Source: Fomitopsis serialis (lineage: Eukaryota > Basidiomycota > Agaricomycetes > Polyporales > Fomitopsidaceae). From it: a stretch of 64,000 nucleotides of DNA. The DNA is taken from assembly GCF_022376445.1 (NCBI RefSeq), contig NW_025955023.1, positions 1 through 64,000 on the forward strand, given 5' to 3'. Made by a program: the position numbers and the translations under genes. The notes under the pieces are model-generated. The model had not been told where the DNA came from. It saw only the letters and a list, made by a program, of their open reading frames with translations, and ran no database searches. Positions 33,755 to 43,001 of the stretch are shown here, piece by piece; the stretch's first letter is position 1; every line of letters begins with the position of its first letter.

Positions 33755-35980
33755 GCAGAATGTGTGTGCCAACCGTGCTGCTAACCTCAACCCGTCGGGA
33801 AACTCGCAGGAGGATCAGGTCAACGTAGCGTCGGAGCGACCGTTCTTGCCAGAGACGCACGACTTGCAACAACCGTTGCAGCGGCACGAGGTATGCAGTC
33901 GAGGCTTTGCAAGTGAAATCAACCTTAATGGGGTGTGCAATAGGAGGACATTGTCGCCGAGCATGGGTCGTATAACTTCCCTGAGAACGCTGACCGCAGT
34001 GCAGTTCCGAGTGATATAGCACCAGAGCCCCCCTATCTCGATCAAGCAGGGTACGGGGGCCATGCATACAGTGCACCGTCTGCGGCCGCACTGTCTTTTG
34101 AGCAGGCTTTTGCCGCCGTGGCTTCACCTTCTTATGAGCTGGATGCCAACATCGTGATACCTTCATCGCAGCCGTACTATGGCACAGGTGCACCGGCTTC
34201 CTCTCAGTCCTATGGCATGCTGGCATCCTCGCAGTCCTATGGCATGCCGGATTCATCACAGAGCTATGGCGTGCCAGCCTCGAGCTCATTGCAGCCCTAT
34301 GACACGCCGGGCTTACCGTCCGAATCAATGCAGTCCCATGGGCAGCCAGTGTGCATGTCCCGACTTTGTGGCCCACTTATTCCGACTCTACGGCCATTGC
34401 ACCGCCCTTGTTGGGGCCTCAGGCTTATGATGTGGCCGCAATGCCCTTATCGCAGCCCTATGGTGCCGGTGTTGGTGCACTGGCATCTTCATCGCAGACT
34501 CATGCCGCATCTGCGCCGTCTTCGTCTCTCCAGGTCGCGGCAACACCTTCCTTCCACGACGCTGAGTATCATAATCCATCGCAGATAGCCTACCCAAATG
34601 CCCCGCAGTGGGCATTTGGGGTAGGTTATCAGCCTGCACCACCACTGCAGCCTGTTCAATCTGAGTCAGCTGTTGGCCAAGACCGACGGCCCCTCCGAGC
34701 TACTGGTCTGGGAGTCGGGCACCCTTACAATCTGGGCCTCGTCCGCCGTGGGTCGCAGTCATCAGAAACACGCAATATGGAGTCTCTCCCATTGGACAGA
34801 ACTCGCGTTGTCAATGTGACATCCCTCAACACCAACCTGCTGGACTTGCACTGCAAGTGATGTCAGTCGACTAAAGTACCATCGTCTGCTGCAGCTAGTA
34901 AGTGATCTTTTTTTCTTTTATTCACAAACATGCATTGTGTCACGGTGTTCATCCTATGTCGTGTAGGCGAATCAAGTGAGCAACAGCCTGAGTGGCAGCT
35001 GATGTTGACCAGCCTGTACCACCACTGGTCGAATAACACGGTGCCCAAGCCTAACGCTATCCAGCATCCTCCGCCACTTCTCCTAGAGAAGCTAGAGCCT
35101 GATGAGATCAGTGTTTGCCGCCAACTGTATGCAGAGGCTGCAAGGCCTCTTATTGAGGAGTGGATCGTGCTCATGGACACATTCCCAACCGCTGGGGACC
35201 TGCAAAGCAAGATCACCAGCATCATCAGGCTCATCCATGACCGCCAGCTCGACGTAGCCAAGTACGGCAACAACAAGAGGCGCTATCAGGTGCTAGCTGA
35301 CAAGAAATTGGAAGCGAAGGTGAGCTTCAAAACAATTCAAAGAATATTCTCACATCAATTCGTTATAGATCAAGGAATATCCTGGAGCTCTCCAGGCTTG
35401 TTCAAGCAGGCCGCGGTGGCCTTTGTCCCGATACTTGTCACTGGGCTAGCACCTCATGGTATGTACTCGCTCGCTACTGATGATGATGACGACTTCAATA
35501 TGGATGTTGAGCAACTTGGCGAGGAGAGGAGACAGTTAGTTGAGAGGTACCTTAGTGGTACTGTACCTGCATTGGAGTTGTTACACGTCAAGGATTCTAC
35601 GGTGCGTACATATACTTCACCTGAATTCTTAGTATATTCTGAAATTTTATAAGGGCACTGTCATTGGGCCCTTCGAAAAGGACCTACTCTTGCCGTGAAT
35701 CCTCGACTTTGTTCTCTTCCAGCGTCCAGGTGGACTTGGACGAACCCACCACTACCTCTTCCACAATGGTATTCCCAACTCCTTGATGGCTCTGGCAGCC
35801 ATTGCAGCCATTGCAAGCCTCAGGAGTTTGGTGTGGCATCCGCAACAGCTCTGACTTTTCTGGTGCTCTCTACGCCATGCGGTGCAAGGCCATGCTTCAG
35901 TATGTCCAGCACTTCAAGAATTCAGATTCACTTGGTCCACACTTCCAGCGCGTGAGTCGCAACATCGTCAAGGTCGGAAG
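33755..35980 (+). pseudogene. DUF6532-like protein with SQSYG-rich region, frame-disrupted
   Basis: Coding pieces in order: NVCANRAANLNPSGNSQEDQ, an intron at about 33891-33942, then PPYLDQAGYGGHAYSAPS, four repeats like ASSQSYGM / DSSQSYGV at 34190-34300, and PQAYDVAAMPLSQPYGAGV in a shifted frame after about 34350. After an intron at about 34898-34967 comes LEPDEISVCRQLYAEAARPL, then FKQAAVAFVPILVTGLAP, VIGPFEKDLL, ALAAIAAIA and ALYAMRCKAMLQYVQHFKN in different frames. The second part matches what I know of the basidiomycete DUF6532 family, function unknown. At least three frame breaks (about 34350, 35690, 35830) are visible. Because single-base errors are common in this sequence, an intact gene remains possible. 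Confidence 0.45.
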
Positions 35981-36123
35981 GTACATTTTTTTATTTGCTC
36001 GACCAAACAACTAGTTAACTGCTACATTCATAGGGGATGGGGACAAATGCTGGCATAGGCAGCAAAGAACAATGAGTATTGATTGGAAATTGATTGTACA
36101 ATGTATCTTGCAGCTTTATGACT

Positions 36124-36132
36124 CAATAAAAC
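36124..36132. repeat. 9-bp target duplication, left (CAATAAAAC)
   Basis: CAATAAAAC directly precedes the left inverted repeat and is repeated exactly after the right one at 42993-43001. Confidence 0.85.
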
Positions 36133-36638
36133 CAGGCTCCTAATACCAGCCGTCCATAGTGTTCTCGCTCGTACATGTCGAGGGGGGACTTCAGCCTATA
36201 TACGAAAAAATATAAAATGAGCGCTTAAATCATATTAGACGCTCTAAAGTTTTGACTTACTATACTGGGGAATTTCTTTAGCCGAATTGACGAGGAGAAC
36301 ACTATAGGACGGCTGGCCAAACTTGTCCCCGAGGCATGGCCGAAGGGGCGCTTATTGACTAGTCAAAGCGACGTACCCCTACGCTAGGTCTTATTTACTG
36401 GAGTATCCGACTGGCGTGCGGTCGCGTATGTAATCAAGCTTGGGCGGCTGCCAAGGGCCCGCGTGATTGCAAATTGGCGAAAAGAAATCAAAAATTGATG
36501 GGGACTCGAACCTGTGCGCCGTAAAAGACAGCCGTGCGCTATAACCACTCGACCATAGCAGCTACATAGGTTCCTCAACGGCACGCGATAAGAGTACTCT
36601 ACAGCGTGTGGGCGCTATTCTCGTACGCCCTGCTGTCA
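36133..36638 (+). repeat. Left terminal inverted repeat, 506 bp
   Basis: The sequence is the reverse complement of the right arm from its inner end (CTGTCA at 36633-36638) outward, with a few substitutions. It contains a tRNA-like pol III promoter on the minus strand. Confidence 0.85.
36496..36562 (-). other. tRNA-derived sequence with pol III A and B boxes (left arm)
   Basis: Reading the minus strand, TGGTCGAGTGG matches an A box and GGTTCGAGTCC a B box, about 32 nt apart, followed by a T5 run. The acceptor stem does not pair and the anticodon arm is irregular, so it is not a working tRNA gene. Confidence 0.6.
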
Positions 36639-36755
36639 CCTGTCAGCGCCGTCTGCGGGAAGTGCGCGGCCTGGCACATCAGCGAAGCACACAATGAATT
36701 TTCTCGTGTCCGTGTAGGAGTTGCCTCTGACAGTTAGTCAATGACTGCTGAGTTC

Positions 36756-36760
36756 TTATC
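36756..36760. repeat. 5-bp Copia target duplication, left (TTATC)
   Basis: TTATC precedes the 5' LTR and follows the 3' LTR at 42416-42420. Confidence 0.9.
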
Positions 36761-37014
36761 TGTTGAGTTCGCCCCGCGATCTCGATCTCCGCCACCGGGC
36801 ACGTGACATACCGCCGGGGGTGGTTCGTCCGTCTCGTCCTCTCCCCTTCTCTTTCCTCAGTCGAGTTGTTCGAGACTGAGGTAAGAATCCACATCACTAT
36901 ACTGTAGCACTGATACTGACTACCTACGAAGCGTCTGACCGTATCGTCTAGGTAGATCAATCTAAGTCGAGTTGTTCGAGACTGAGCGTCTGACCGTATC
37001 GTCTAGTCTCTACA
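36761..37014 (+). repeat. Copia 5' LTR
   Basis: 254 bp, starts TGTTGAGTTC and ends TCTCTACA. It contains two copies of AGTCGAGTTGTTCGAGACTGA and two of GCGTCTGACCGTATCGTCTA. Confidence 0.95.
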
Positions 37015-37026
37015 GGTTATGAGCCC
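37015..37026 (+). promoter_or_regulatory. Primer-binding site, half-tRNA type
   Basis: GGTTATGAGCCC abuts the LTR. It is complementary to the conserved GGGCTCATAACC of the initiator tRNA-Met anticodon stem-loop, the type of internal priming known for Drosophila copia and Ty5. Confidence 0.7.
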
Positions 37027-37158
37027 CGGGCGGTAATTTTGATCCCGCCCGCTTACCTGAGACTTCGTTTCGGCTTTTCAGACCCGGAACAACCTCGAGG
37101 CACCCATCAACGTGTGCTAACCCCGCCTTTACCCCGCATATAGTCACTCTACAGGCCA

Positions 37159-39126
37159 ATGACGATCACCCCGACTTCGAGTCCCAGGGTATCGGTACCC
37201 AAAACGCCAAGGAAGCAATCGGAACTATCTCCGGCGATAAAGATGGATCTCAAGGCGACCTCCAGAGAGAAGATCTCGCTCCTCCACGTCCCGTCGTCCC
37301 TGCTCAGCGGCGGAGTCATCCTCGACCGCAAGAAGGACAACTGGTACGATTGGAAGACGTACATCGCGAACTCTCTCAAGATTTGCTTCGCCTGGGGGTA
37401 CCTATCCGGTGAGGAGATCGCTCCCTCTGTCGACGACGACCCCAGCTCCGTCGTGAACTTCCGACGCAACGAGCAGGTGATCATCGCCTTGCTCAGCTCG
37501 AAGGCGGTGAAAGAGGAGCAACGCTTCATCGCTGGGTTCACGGACGCACGCGCTCTCTGGGTCGCTCTCTGCGCTCGACACGAGAAGCAGCCTGGCGCAT
37601 ACGCTCAGGTCCGCCTTCTTCAGGATTTCCTTGCCTGTCGTTACACTGCCGAAGAACACTTCTCGGAGACGACTACACACCTCCAAGAACTGGCCGAACG
37701 TATCTTCCACATCGGCATCCCGAACCTCGAGGTCTTCATGACCATCGGCATGCTCAATTCCATGAACGGCTACCTCACCCATCTGCAGTCGCAGGTTGGT
37801 TCGTCGCTCACGGCTTCGGCCACTTCGGGCATCCCTTACACGTCCATCGACATCGCTGCTCGCCTCGATCTTGAGCAACGACTCCTCTCCGACAGCAAGG
37901 TGTCCTCGTCTGCCATCGCTCTCGCAGCCTATTCGAAGCCCGGGAAGCCGACGTCGTCGCAGAAGACGTGCACTAACACCAAGTGCCCACGTCCGAACGG
38001 CCACACAGCTCCGGAATGCTGGGCCCCCGGGGGCGGCATGGAAGGTCGTCGCGAGGAGGTGCTCGCGAACAAGAAGACCGGGAAGTGTTCCGCTAAGCCG
38101 GCGGCCTCTTCCTCTGGTACTGACCGCGACAAGCAGGGCCGTGCATACATCGTTGACGGCAAGACCGGCCATGCGTACTTACTGAGCACGGTTCCACCGT
38201 CGACCGCCGAGTCCGCTTCTTCGGGCGACGCCACTTCCGAAACCGACTTCGCCGGTCTTGCCACTGACACGTCCCCTGAGTGGCTCGCCACGGTGGCGGT
38301 CCCGGCAGATCTCTTCGAATATGAGACCTTGGTGTCCGTCGAGGATGAAGAGTCAGTCTCTCTCAACTGGACGGCCCACAGCCGTGCTCCTGACGACCCT
38401 GCTGCTTTCTCGGTGGCGCCGCTGCCTGCTTCGGCTCGTCGCATCTCTACTGAGGGGACTGAACCCTTTGTGTTCGATTCCAGCGCGTCCACGCACCTCT
38501 CCCCTCGTAAAGCCGATTTCCATGACCTCCGACCCATCTCTCCTCGTGGCATTAGGGGGGTGAGTGGCTCCGTCATCTACGCCTGCGGTGTGGGCAAGGT
38601 ACGCCTTCACATTGGTCGCGGCGCCTCTATCATCCTCGAGAACGTCCTCTACGTGCCTCAGGCCACTGTCCGCCTTGTCAGTATCTCGGCCCTCTGTGCC
38701 TCGGCGTCTCGCTACTCCGTGCTCTTCACGGACACTGGAGTCCGCATTCTCAAGCCGGGCGGGGCTGTTCTGGCCTCCGGCACGTTGACTTCCAAGCGTC
38801 TCTATTCCCTCGATGGGACGCCTCCCTCCACCGAGCACGCCCTGTACTCTGGCCGTGTGCCGACACTCGATGTTTGGCACCGTCGTCTCGGGCACGTCAA
38901 CCACCGCACGATCCACGACATGGCTCGCTTCGGGTCTGTTTCAGGTATGCCTATCATTCTCTCCCCACCGTCAAAGTGTGAACATTGCATTCTCGGCAAG
39001 CAGACGAGAAGCGCAGTTCCTAAAGTACGGGTGGGGAGAAGGCGAAGCGGATTCTGGGCACCGTTTTTGTGGACGTGCAGGGGCAGCAGGACGTGCGCTC
39101 GGCTCTGGGCAATTTGTATTCTATGA
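37159..39126 (+). CDS. Copia gag-protease and start of integrase
   Basis: Encodes the capsid-like Gag (UBN2-type, about residues 45-240, including DRKKDNWYDWKTYIANSLK), a CCHC-type knuckle CTNTKCPRPNGHTAPEC near 271-287, an aspartic protease centre FDSSASTHLSP near 438-448, and the gag-pre-integrase zinc region (WHRRLGHVNHRTIHDM ... CEHC) near 571-611. Protease centres of this class normally read DSGA or DTGA; the serine in the glycine position may impair cleavage. The frame then runs out of phase near 39036, within the linker between the integrase zinc finger and its catalytic core, and its last 30 residues are out-of-frame translation. Confidence 0.85.
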   Translation: MTITPTSSPRVSVPKTPRKQSELSPAIKMDLKATSREKISLLHVPSSLLSGGVILDRKKDNWYDWKTYIANSLKICFAWGYLSGEEIAPSVDDDPSSVVNFRRNEQVIIALLSSKAVKEEQRFIAGFTDARALWVALCARHEKQPGAYAQVRLLQDFLACRYTAEEHFSETTTHLQELAERIFHIGIPNLEVFMTIGMLNSMNGYLTHLQSQVGSSLTASATSGIPYTSIDIAARLDLEQRLLSDSKVSSSAIALAAYSKPGKPTSSQKTCTNTKCPRPNGHTAPECWAPGGGMEGRREEVLANKKTGKCSAKPAASSSGTDRDKQGRAYIVDGKTGHAYLLSTVPPSTAESASSGDATSETDFAGLATDTSPEWLATVAVPADLFEYETLVSVEDEESVSLNWTAHSRAPDDPAAFSVAPLPASARRISTEGTEPFVFDSSASTHLSPRKADFHDLRPISPRGIRGVSGSVIYACGVGKVRLHIGRGASIILENVLYVPQATVRLVSISALCASASRYSVLFTDTGVRILKPGGAVLASGTLTSKRLYSLDGTPPSTEHALYSGRVPTLDVWHRRLGHVNHRTIHDMARFGSVSGMPIILSPPSKCEHCILGKQTRSAVPKVRVGRRRSGFWAPFLWTCRGSRTCARLWAICIL

Positions 39127-41915
39127 ACATTCTTGATGATTACACGTCGCATACGTGGGCTATTCCGGTGCCCTCGAAGGTCATCCTTGAACGTTTCAAA
39201 GCGTGGGTCCTCGCTCGTGAGGTCGAGACCGGGGAACACCTAGGCATCGTGCAGGTGGACAACGGCGAGCTGCTCTCCAACGACTTCAAAGCGTGGATCG
39301 AGGGCCGTGGCTCTCAATGGCGTACGACCGCGCCGCATACATCCGCGCAGAATGGTCGCATCGAACGTTTCCATCGTACGCTCATGGACCGCGCTCGCGC
39401 CATGCGGCTTGCCGCCAATGCTCCGCCAAATCGCTGGGACGAATTTCTCGTCACTGCGAACTATCTGTCCGTCCGCACGCCATCTCGCTCCCTCCCGCCT
39501 GGCGTCACGCCGTACGAAATGTGGCACGGCAAGAAGCCGGATCTCTCACACTTACGGGAAATAGGTTGTAGGGCGTTTGTGCTCATTCAAAACCGCCACA
39601 ATCCCAAGATATATGAGAGGTCCGTGGAGTGCGTGCTAATTGGGTACGGTCAGCACTCGAAGACATATCGGCTGTACCACAGAGGGACCCATAAGGTGGT
39701 CGAGTCGTTTCACGTCTCGTTCATCGAGTCGCATGAGGCTCCCTCGGTTCCTCCGGTCTCCGGTGTTCTGCCATTGTCCTCGGCTGCCCCGCCCGCACCA
39801 GCTTCGCCTGCGTCTGCGTCTGCGTCGGCGTCCGACACCGTGATTGACGATGATCCAGTGGCTGCTGATCCGCCTCCGTCCTTCATCGCTCCTGTGCCGG
39901 CTGACGCGCCTCCGATGCGTTCAGCTCCGGCCGTCCCTCCTGCGCCCGCGCAGCCCGCTCCTGTCCTTGCTCCCGCCCTCGCGCCTGCCCCGCCGCCGGT
40001 ACGTCGCTCCTCGCGCTTACCAATGCCTTCGCAGAAGCAGGCGGCCGCCGTCGGCGTGCCGTTTGTCTCTCGCCTGGATCGCACTCTGGAGCAGATGCGC
40101 GTGGCCTCTCCGCGTCCCTCTTCCCCTTCCGGTATCCCTGTGCCTATTCCCCCTAGCGCCCCGGCCGCTGCCCCTGCTCCGCCTCCTGTGGTCACTTCCG
40201 ACCTCGACGTAGGCGAGCCGTCTGCTGACGCCGCACCGGACCTTGCGTCTGCGCTTGCGGCGTTGGCTAATGACGATGTCTTGCCTCTCAATGTCGAGTA
40301 CCCGGGCGATCCCGCCTCTCTTGCGGAAGCCGAGGCGTCTCCGTTCCGGGATGAATGGCGCGCCGCCCTTCGGGACGAGCTTCAGTCCATCAAGGATCTG
40401 GGTGTGTACCGCCTCATCCCTCGCTCGCAGGTTCCGGCGGGGCGTCGCGTCATGAAGGGCAAGCCCGTTTATAGGTTGAAGCGGAATGAAAATGGCGACC
40501 CGGTGCGTTTCAAGGCCCGTTGGGTCGCTAAGGGTTTTCAGCAGGTATACGGGCAAGATTATAATCGGACCTCCTCACCCACAATGCGCATGGAGTCCTT
40601 TCGTGCACTCCTTCATCTAGCCGCATCTCTGGACTGGGAAGTCGAGCAGTTGGACGTGAAAACTGCCTTCCTTTACGGCGTCCTACCTGAGGAGGAGTAC
40701 TGCTACATGGAGCAGCCTCCGGGTTTTGAGGAGCCTGGCAAGGAGAGCTGGGTTTGGGAGCTGGTACGTGGCATTTACGGCACCAAGCAGGGCAGTCGTA
40801 CATGGAACGACACCATGAACGCGCACCTGCTGAGCATCGGCTTCACCCGCCTGCCCTGCGAGTACTGCGTTTACTATCGCAAGACAGAGCGGGGGACTGT
40901 CCTCACGGGCGTGCACGTCGACGACTTCCTCCTAACGGCTAGCTCGGCTGCCGCTAAGGAGGAGTTCAAAGACGATTTGCGTCGCGTCTGGAAGATCGCT
41001 GACCTTGGTGAGGCTCGGTTCTGTGTTGGCATTCAGATCGATCGCGACCGCACTCGTCGGACGGTTGCCGTCTCGCAGACTGCCCTCATTGACAAAATTG
41101 TCAAGCAGTTCCGCCTGGACGGCCCTGACTGCGCTCCGGTCTCTACGCCCATGGAAGCCGGCCTGCGTCTCTCTCGCTCTCAGCACGCTCCCAAGACTCC
41201 TGCTGCCAAGGAGCGTGCAGCGCGTCTCCCCTACTGCTCTCTCATAGGCTGTCTTATGTACCTCGCTATCGGCACTCGCCCGGACATCGCGCTTGCGATT
41301 CAGCACCTCAGCCAGTTTCTCGACTGCTATGCCGAAGTCCACTGGGAGGCCGCCAAACGCGTCGTGCGGTACCTCAAGGGCACGCGCCTCTTCCGGCTCC
41401 ACCTCGGCGGCGCTGATGCGGCTAATCTGAACGGCTACGCCGACGCCAGCCACGCCAGCTGCATCGACACTCGTCGTTCTACAGGCGGCTATTGCTGGAA
41501 TCTCGGCTCGGGCGTCATATCTTGGTCCGCGCGGAAGCAGCCTACGGTCTCGACTTCCACGACTGAAGCGGAATACGTTGCGGCCGCTGAGTCCTCGAAA
41601 GAAGGCGTCTGGCTGCGTTTCTTGCTTGACGGCCTTGGTTTTCCACAGCACTCGGCGTCCCTCATGCGCGTCGACAGCACCAGCGCCATCACCCTCTCTT
41701 CCGACTCCACCTTCCACTCTCGTGTGAAGCACATCGATATCAAGTGGCACTACTTGCGCGAAGTCGTCCTCGCCAAGCGGATCGCTATCCAATACGTCCC
41801 GTCTCACCTCAATGTCGCCGACGCTTTCACGAAGGCGCTCGAGCGCAAGCCGTTCCAGCTCTTGCGAGGGCTCATGGGCCTCAGGCCTCCATGCGAGGAG
41901 GAGTCTTCTAGGTGA
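39069..41915 (+). CDS. Copia integrase core, reverse transcriptase and RNase H
   Basis: Continuation of the polyprotein in the next frame; the given start is only where the open frame can be read, not a real initiation site. Integrase catalytic residues lie in VDVQGQQ, VQVDNGELL and SAQNGRIERFH. A proline- and alanine-rich spacer covers about residues 215-400. Reverse transcriptase has QLDVKTAFLYG, YMEQPPGF and the catalytic GVHVDDFLL near 613-621. RNase H has GYADASHA near 790, STTEAEYVA and the terminal HIDIKWHYLRE. Compared with related elements the reading frame is otherwise uninterrupted. Moving from the first frame needs re-reading one G in GTGGGGAGAAGG at about 39031-39042, consistent with loss of one base. 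Confidence 0.9.
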   Translation: MDVQGQQDVRSALGNLYSMNILDDYTSHTWAIPVPSKVILERFKAWVLAREVETGEHLGIVQVDNGELLSNDFKAWIEGRGSQWRTTAPHTSAQNGRIERFHRTLMDRARAMRLAANAPPNRWDEFLVTANYLSVRTPSRSLPPGVTPYEMWHGKKPDLSHLREIGCRAFVLIQNRHNPKIYERSVECVLIGYGQHSKTYRLYHRGTHKVVESFHVSFIESHEAPSVPPVSGVLPLSSAAPPAPASPASASASASDTVIDDDPVAADPPPSFIAPVPADAPPMRSAPAVPPAPAQPAPVLAPALAPAPPPVRRSSRLPMPSQKQAAAVGVPFVSRLDRTLEQMRVASPRPSSPSGIPVPIPPSAPAAAPAPPPVVTSDLDVGEPSADAAPDLASALAALANDDVLPLNVEYPGDPASLAEAEASPFRDEWRAALRDELQSIKDLGVYRLIPRSQVPAGRRVMKGKPVYRLKRNENGDPVRFKARWVAKGFQQVYGQDYNRTSSPTMRMESFRALLHLAASLDWEVEQLDVKTAFLYGVLPEEEYCYMEQPPGFEEPGKESWVWELVRGIYGTKQGSRTWNDTMNAHLLSIGFTRLPCEYCVYYRKTERGTVLTGVHVDDFLLTASSAAAKEEFKDDLRRVWKIADLGEARFCVGIQIDRDRTRRTVAVSQTALIDKIVKQFRLDGPDCAPVSTPMEAGLRLSRSQHAPKTPAAKERAARLPYCSLIGCLMYLAIGTRPDIALAIQHLSQFLDCYAEVHWEAAKRVVRYLKGTRLFRLHLGGADAANLNGYADASHASCIDTRRSTGGYCWNLGSGVISWSARKQPTVSTSTTEAEYVAAAESSKEGVWLRFLLDGLGFPQHSASLMRVDSTSAITLSSDSTFHSRVKHIDIKWHYLREVVLAKRIAIQYVPSHLNVADAFTKALERKPFQLLRGLMGLRPPCEEESSR

Positions 41916-42152
41916 GGAGGAGTTCCTCAACAGGAGGAGTCCATCTTCTCGTCTGCACTGTCGCGTCACCCGTTCTCTTTTCCGATCCTTTCATCATTAC
42001 GATACCTAATGTCTCTGGACTCTTCATGGACTACTTCTGATTCTCCTTTCCCGTTTATGCGATACCTACATTATACGCGATACCTACAATTTCTTATGTT
42101 TCCCCCTACGTACTTCACGTTCCCCTCCGTCGTCTCTCTCGTCATTCGCGCC

Positions 42153-42161
42153 GAGGAGGAG
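42153..42161 (+). promoter_or_regulatory. Polypurine tract of Copia
   Basis: GAGGAGGAG immediately precedes the 3' LTR, the expected primer for plus-strand DNA synthesis. Confidence 0.75.
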
Positions 42162-42415
42162 TGTTGAGTTCGCCCCGCGATCTCGATCTCCGCCACCGGG
42201 CACGTGACATACCGCCGGGGGTGGTTCGTCCGTCTCGTCCTCTCCCCTTCTCTTTCCTCAGTCGAGTTGTTCGAGACTGAGGTAAGAATCCACATCACTA
42301 TACTGTAGCACTGATACTGACTACCTACGAAGCGTCTGACCGTATCGTCTAGGTAGATCAATCTAAGTCGAGTTGTTCGAGACTGAGCGTCTGACCGTAT
42401 CGTCTAGTCTCTACA
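42162..42415 (+). repeat. Copia 3' LTR
   Basis: 254 bp; base-by-base reading shows no difference from the 5' LTR. Confidence 0.95.
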
Positions 42416-42420
42416 TTATC
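42416..42420. repeat. 5-bp Copia target duplication, right (TTATC)
   Basis: Exact repeat of the five bases before the 5' LTR. Confidence 0.9.
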
Positions 42421-42434
42421 ATCTTCACCCCTTC

Positions 42435-42992
42435 TGACAGCAGGGCGTACGAGAATAGCGCCCACACGCTGTAGAGTACTCTTATCGCGTGCCGTTGAGG
42501 AACCTATGTAGCTGCTATGGTCGAGTGGTTATAGCGCATGGCTGTCTTTTACGGCGCACGGGTTCGAGTCCCCATCAATTTTTGATTTCTTTTCGCCAAT
42601 TTGCAATCACGCGGGCCCTTGGCAGCCGCCCAAGCTTGATTACATACGCGACCGCACGCCAGTCGGATACTCCAGTAAATAAGACCTAGCGTAGGGGTAC
42701 GTCGCTTTGACTAGTCAATAAGCGCCCCTTCGGCCATGCCTCGGGGACAAGTTTGGCCAGCCGTCCTATAGTGTTCTCCTCGTCAATTCGGCTAAAGAAA
42801 TTCCCCAGTATAGTAAGTCAAAACTTTAGAGCGTCTAATATGATTTAAGCGCTCATTTTATATTTTTTCGTATATAGGCTGAAGTCCCCCCTCAACATGT
42901 ACGAGCGAGAACACTATGGACGGCTGGTATTAGGAGCCTGCCCTCGACATGTACGAGCGAGAACACTATGGACGGCTGGTATTAGGAGCCTG
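42435..42992 (+). repeat. Right terminal inverted repeat, 558 bp
   Basis: Reverse complement of the left arm plus one extra tandem copy of its terminal 52 bp (42890-42941 and 42942-42992). Subtracting that copy gives 506 bp, the length of the left arm. A copy of the tRNA-like sequence lies on the plus strand at 42511-42577. Confidence 0.85.
42511..42577 (+). other. tRNA-derived sequence with pol III A and B boxes (right arm)
   Basis: A box TGGTCGAGTGG at 42518-42528, B box GGTTCGAGTCC at 42561-42571, T5 terminator at 42579-42583. It differs from the left-arm copy at two positions (GCGCATGG for GCGCACGG, CACGGG for CACAGG). The acceptor stem is absent, so it is tRNA-derived rather than a tRNA gene. 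Confidence 0.6.
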
Positions 42993-43001
42993 CAATAAAA
43001 C
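42993..43001. repeat. 9-bp target duplication, right (CAATAAAAC)
   Basis: Exact match to 36124-36132. Confidence 0.85.

Larger units (their letters stand above)
36761..42415 (+). mobile_element. Ty1/Copia LTR retrotransposon, 5655 bp
   Basis: Complete architecture: TG...CA LTRs of 254 bp with no difference seen between them, a 5-bp TTATC duplication, a primer-binding site matching the anticodon-loop region of initiator tRNA-Met, gag, protease, integrase, reverse transcriptase and RNase H in Copia order, and a purine tract before the 3' LTR. Identical LTRs mean a recent insertion. One frameshift separates the gag-protease segment from the integrase-RT segment, and the protease motif reads DSSA instead of the usual DSGA. 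Confidence 0.93.
36133..42992. mobile_element. Foldback element with 506-bp inverted repeats (Mutator-like), carrying a nested Copia
   Basis: The ends begin CAGGCTCCTAATACCAGCC and terminate in its reverse complement, flanked by an identical 9-bp duplication. Long inverted repeats plus a 9-bp target duplication are characteristic of Mutator-like/foldback elements. Once the Copia insertion (36761-42415 plus one 5-bp duplication) is discounted, the element is only about 1.2 kb: two arms and a loop of about 140 bp. It carries no transposase and is therefore non-autonomous. Arms differ by only a few substitutions, so it is fairly young or homogenised. Confidence 0.75.

Noticed and set aside
35319..35367. 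An intron with GTGAGC donor in the DUF6532-like gene
   Set aside because: Removing it leads quickly to a stop, whereas the unspliced frame continues with family-like sequence; left unresolved.
39021..39070. Programmed -1 ribosomal frameshift in the Copia
   Set aside because: No canonical slippery heptamer is seen at the overlap, Copia elements normally use a single frame, and single-base losses are common elsewhere in the window.
42511..42577. A working tRNA gene
   Set aside because: A and B boxes are good, but the acceptor stem does not pair, the T stem has three pairs and the anticodon arm is irregular.
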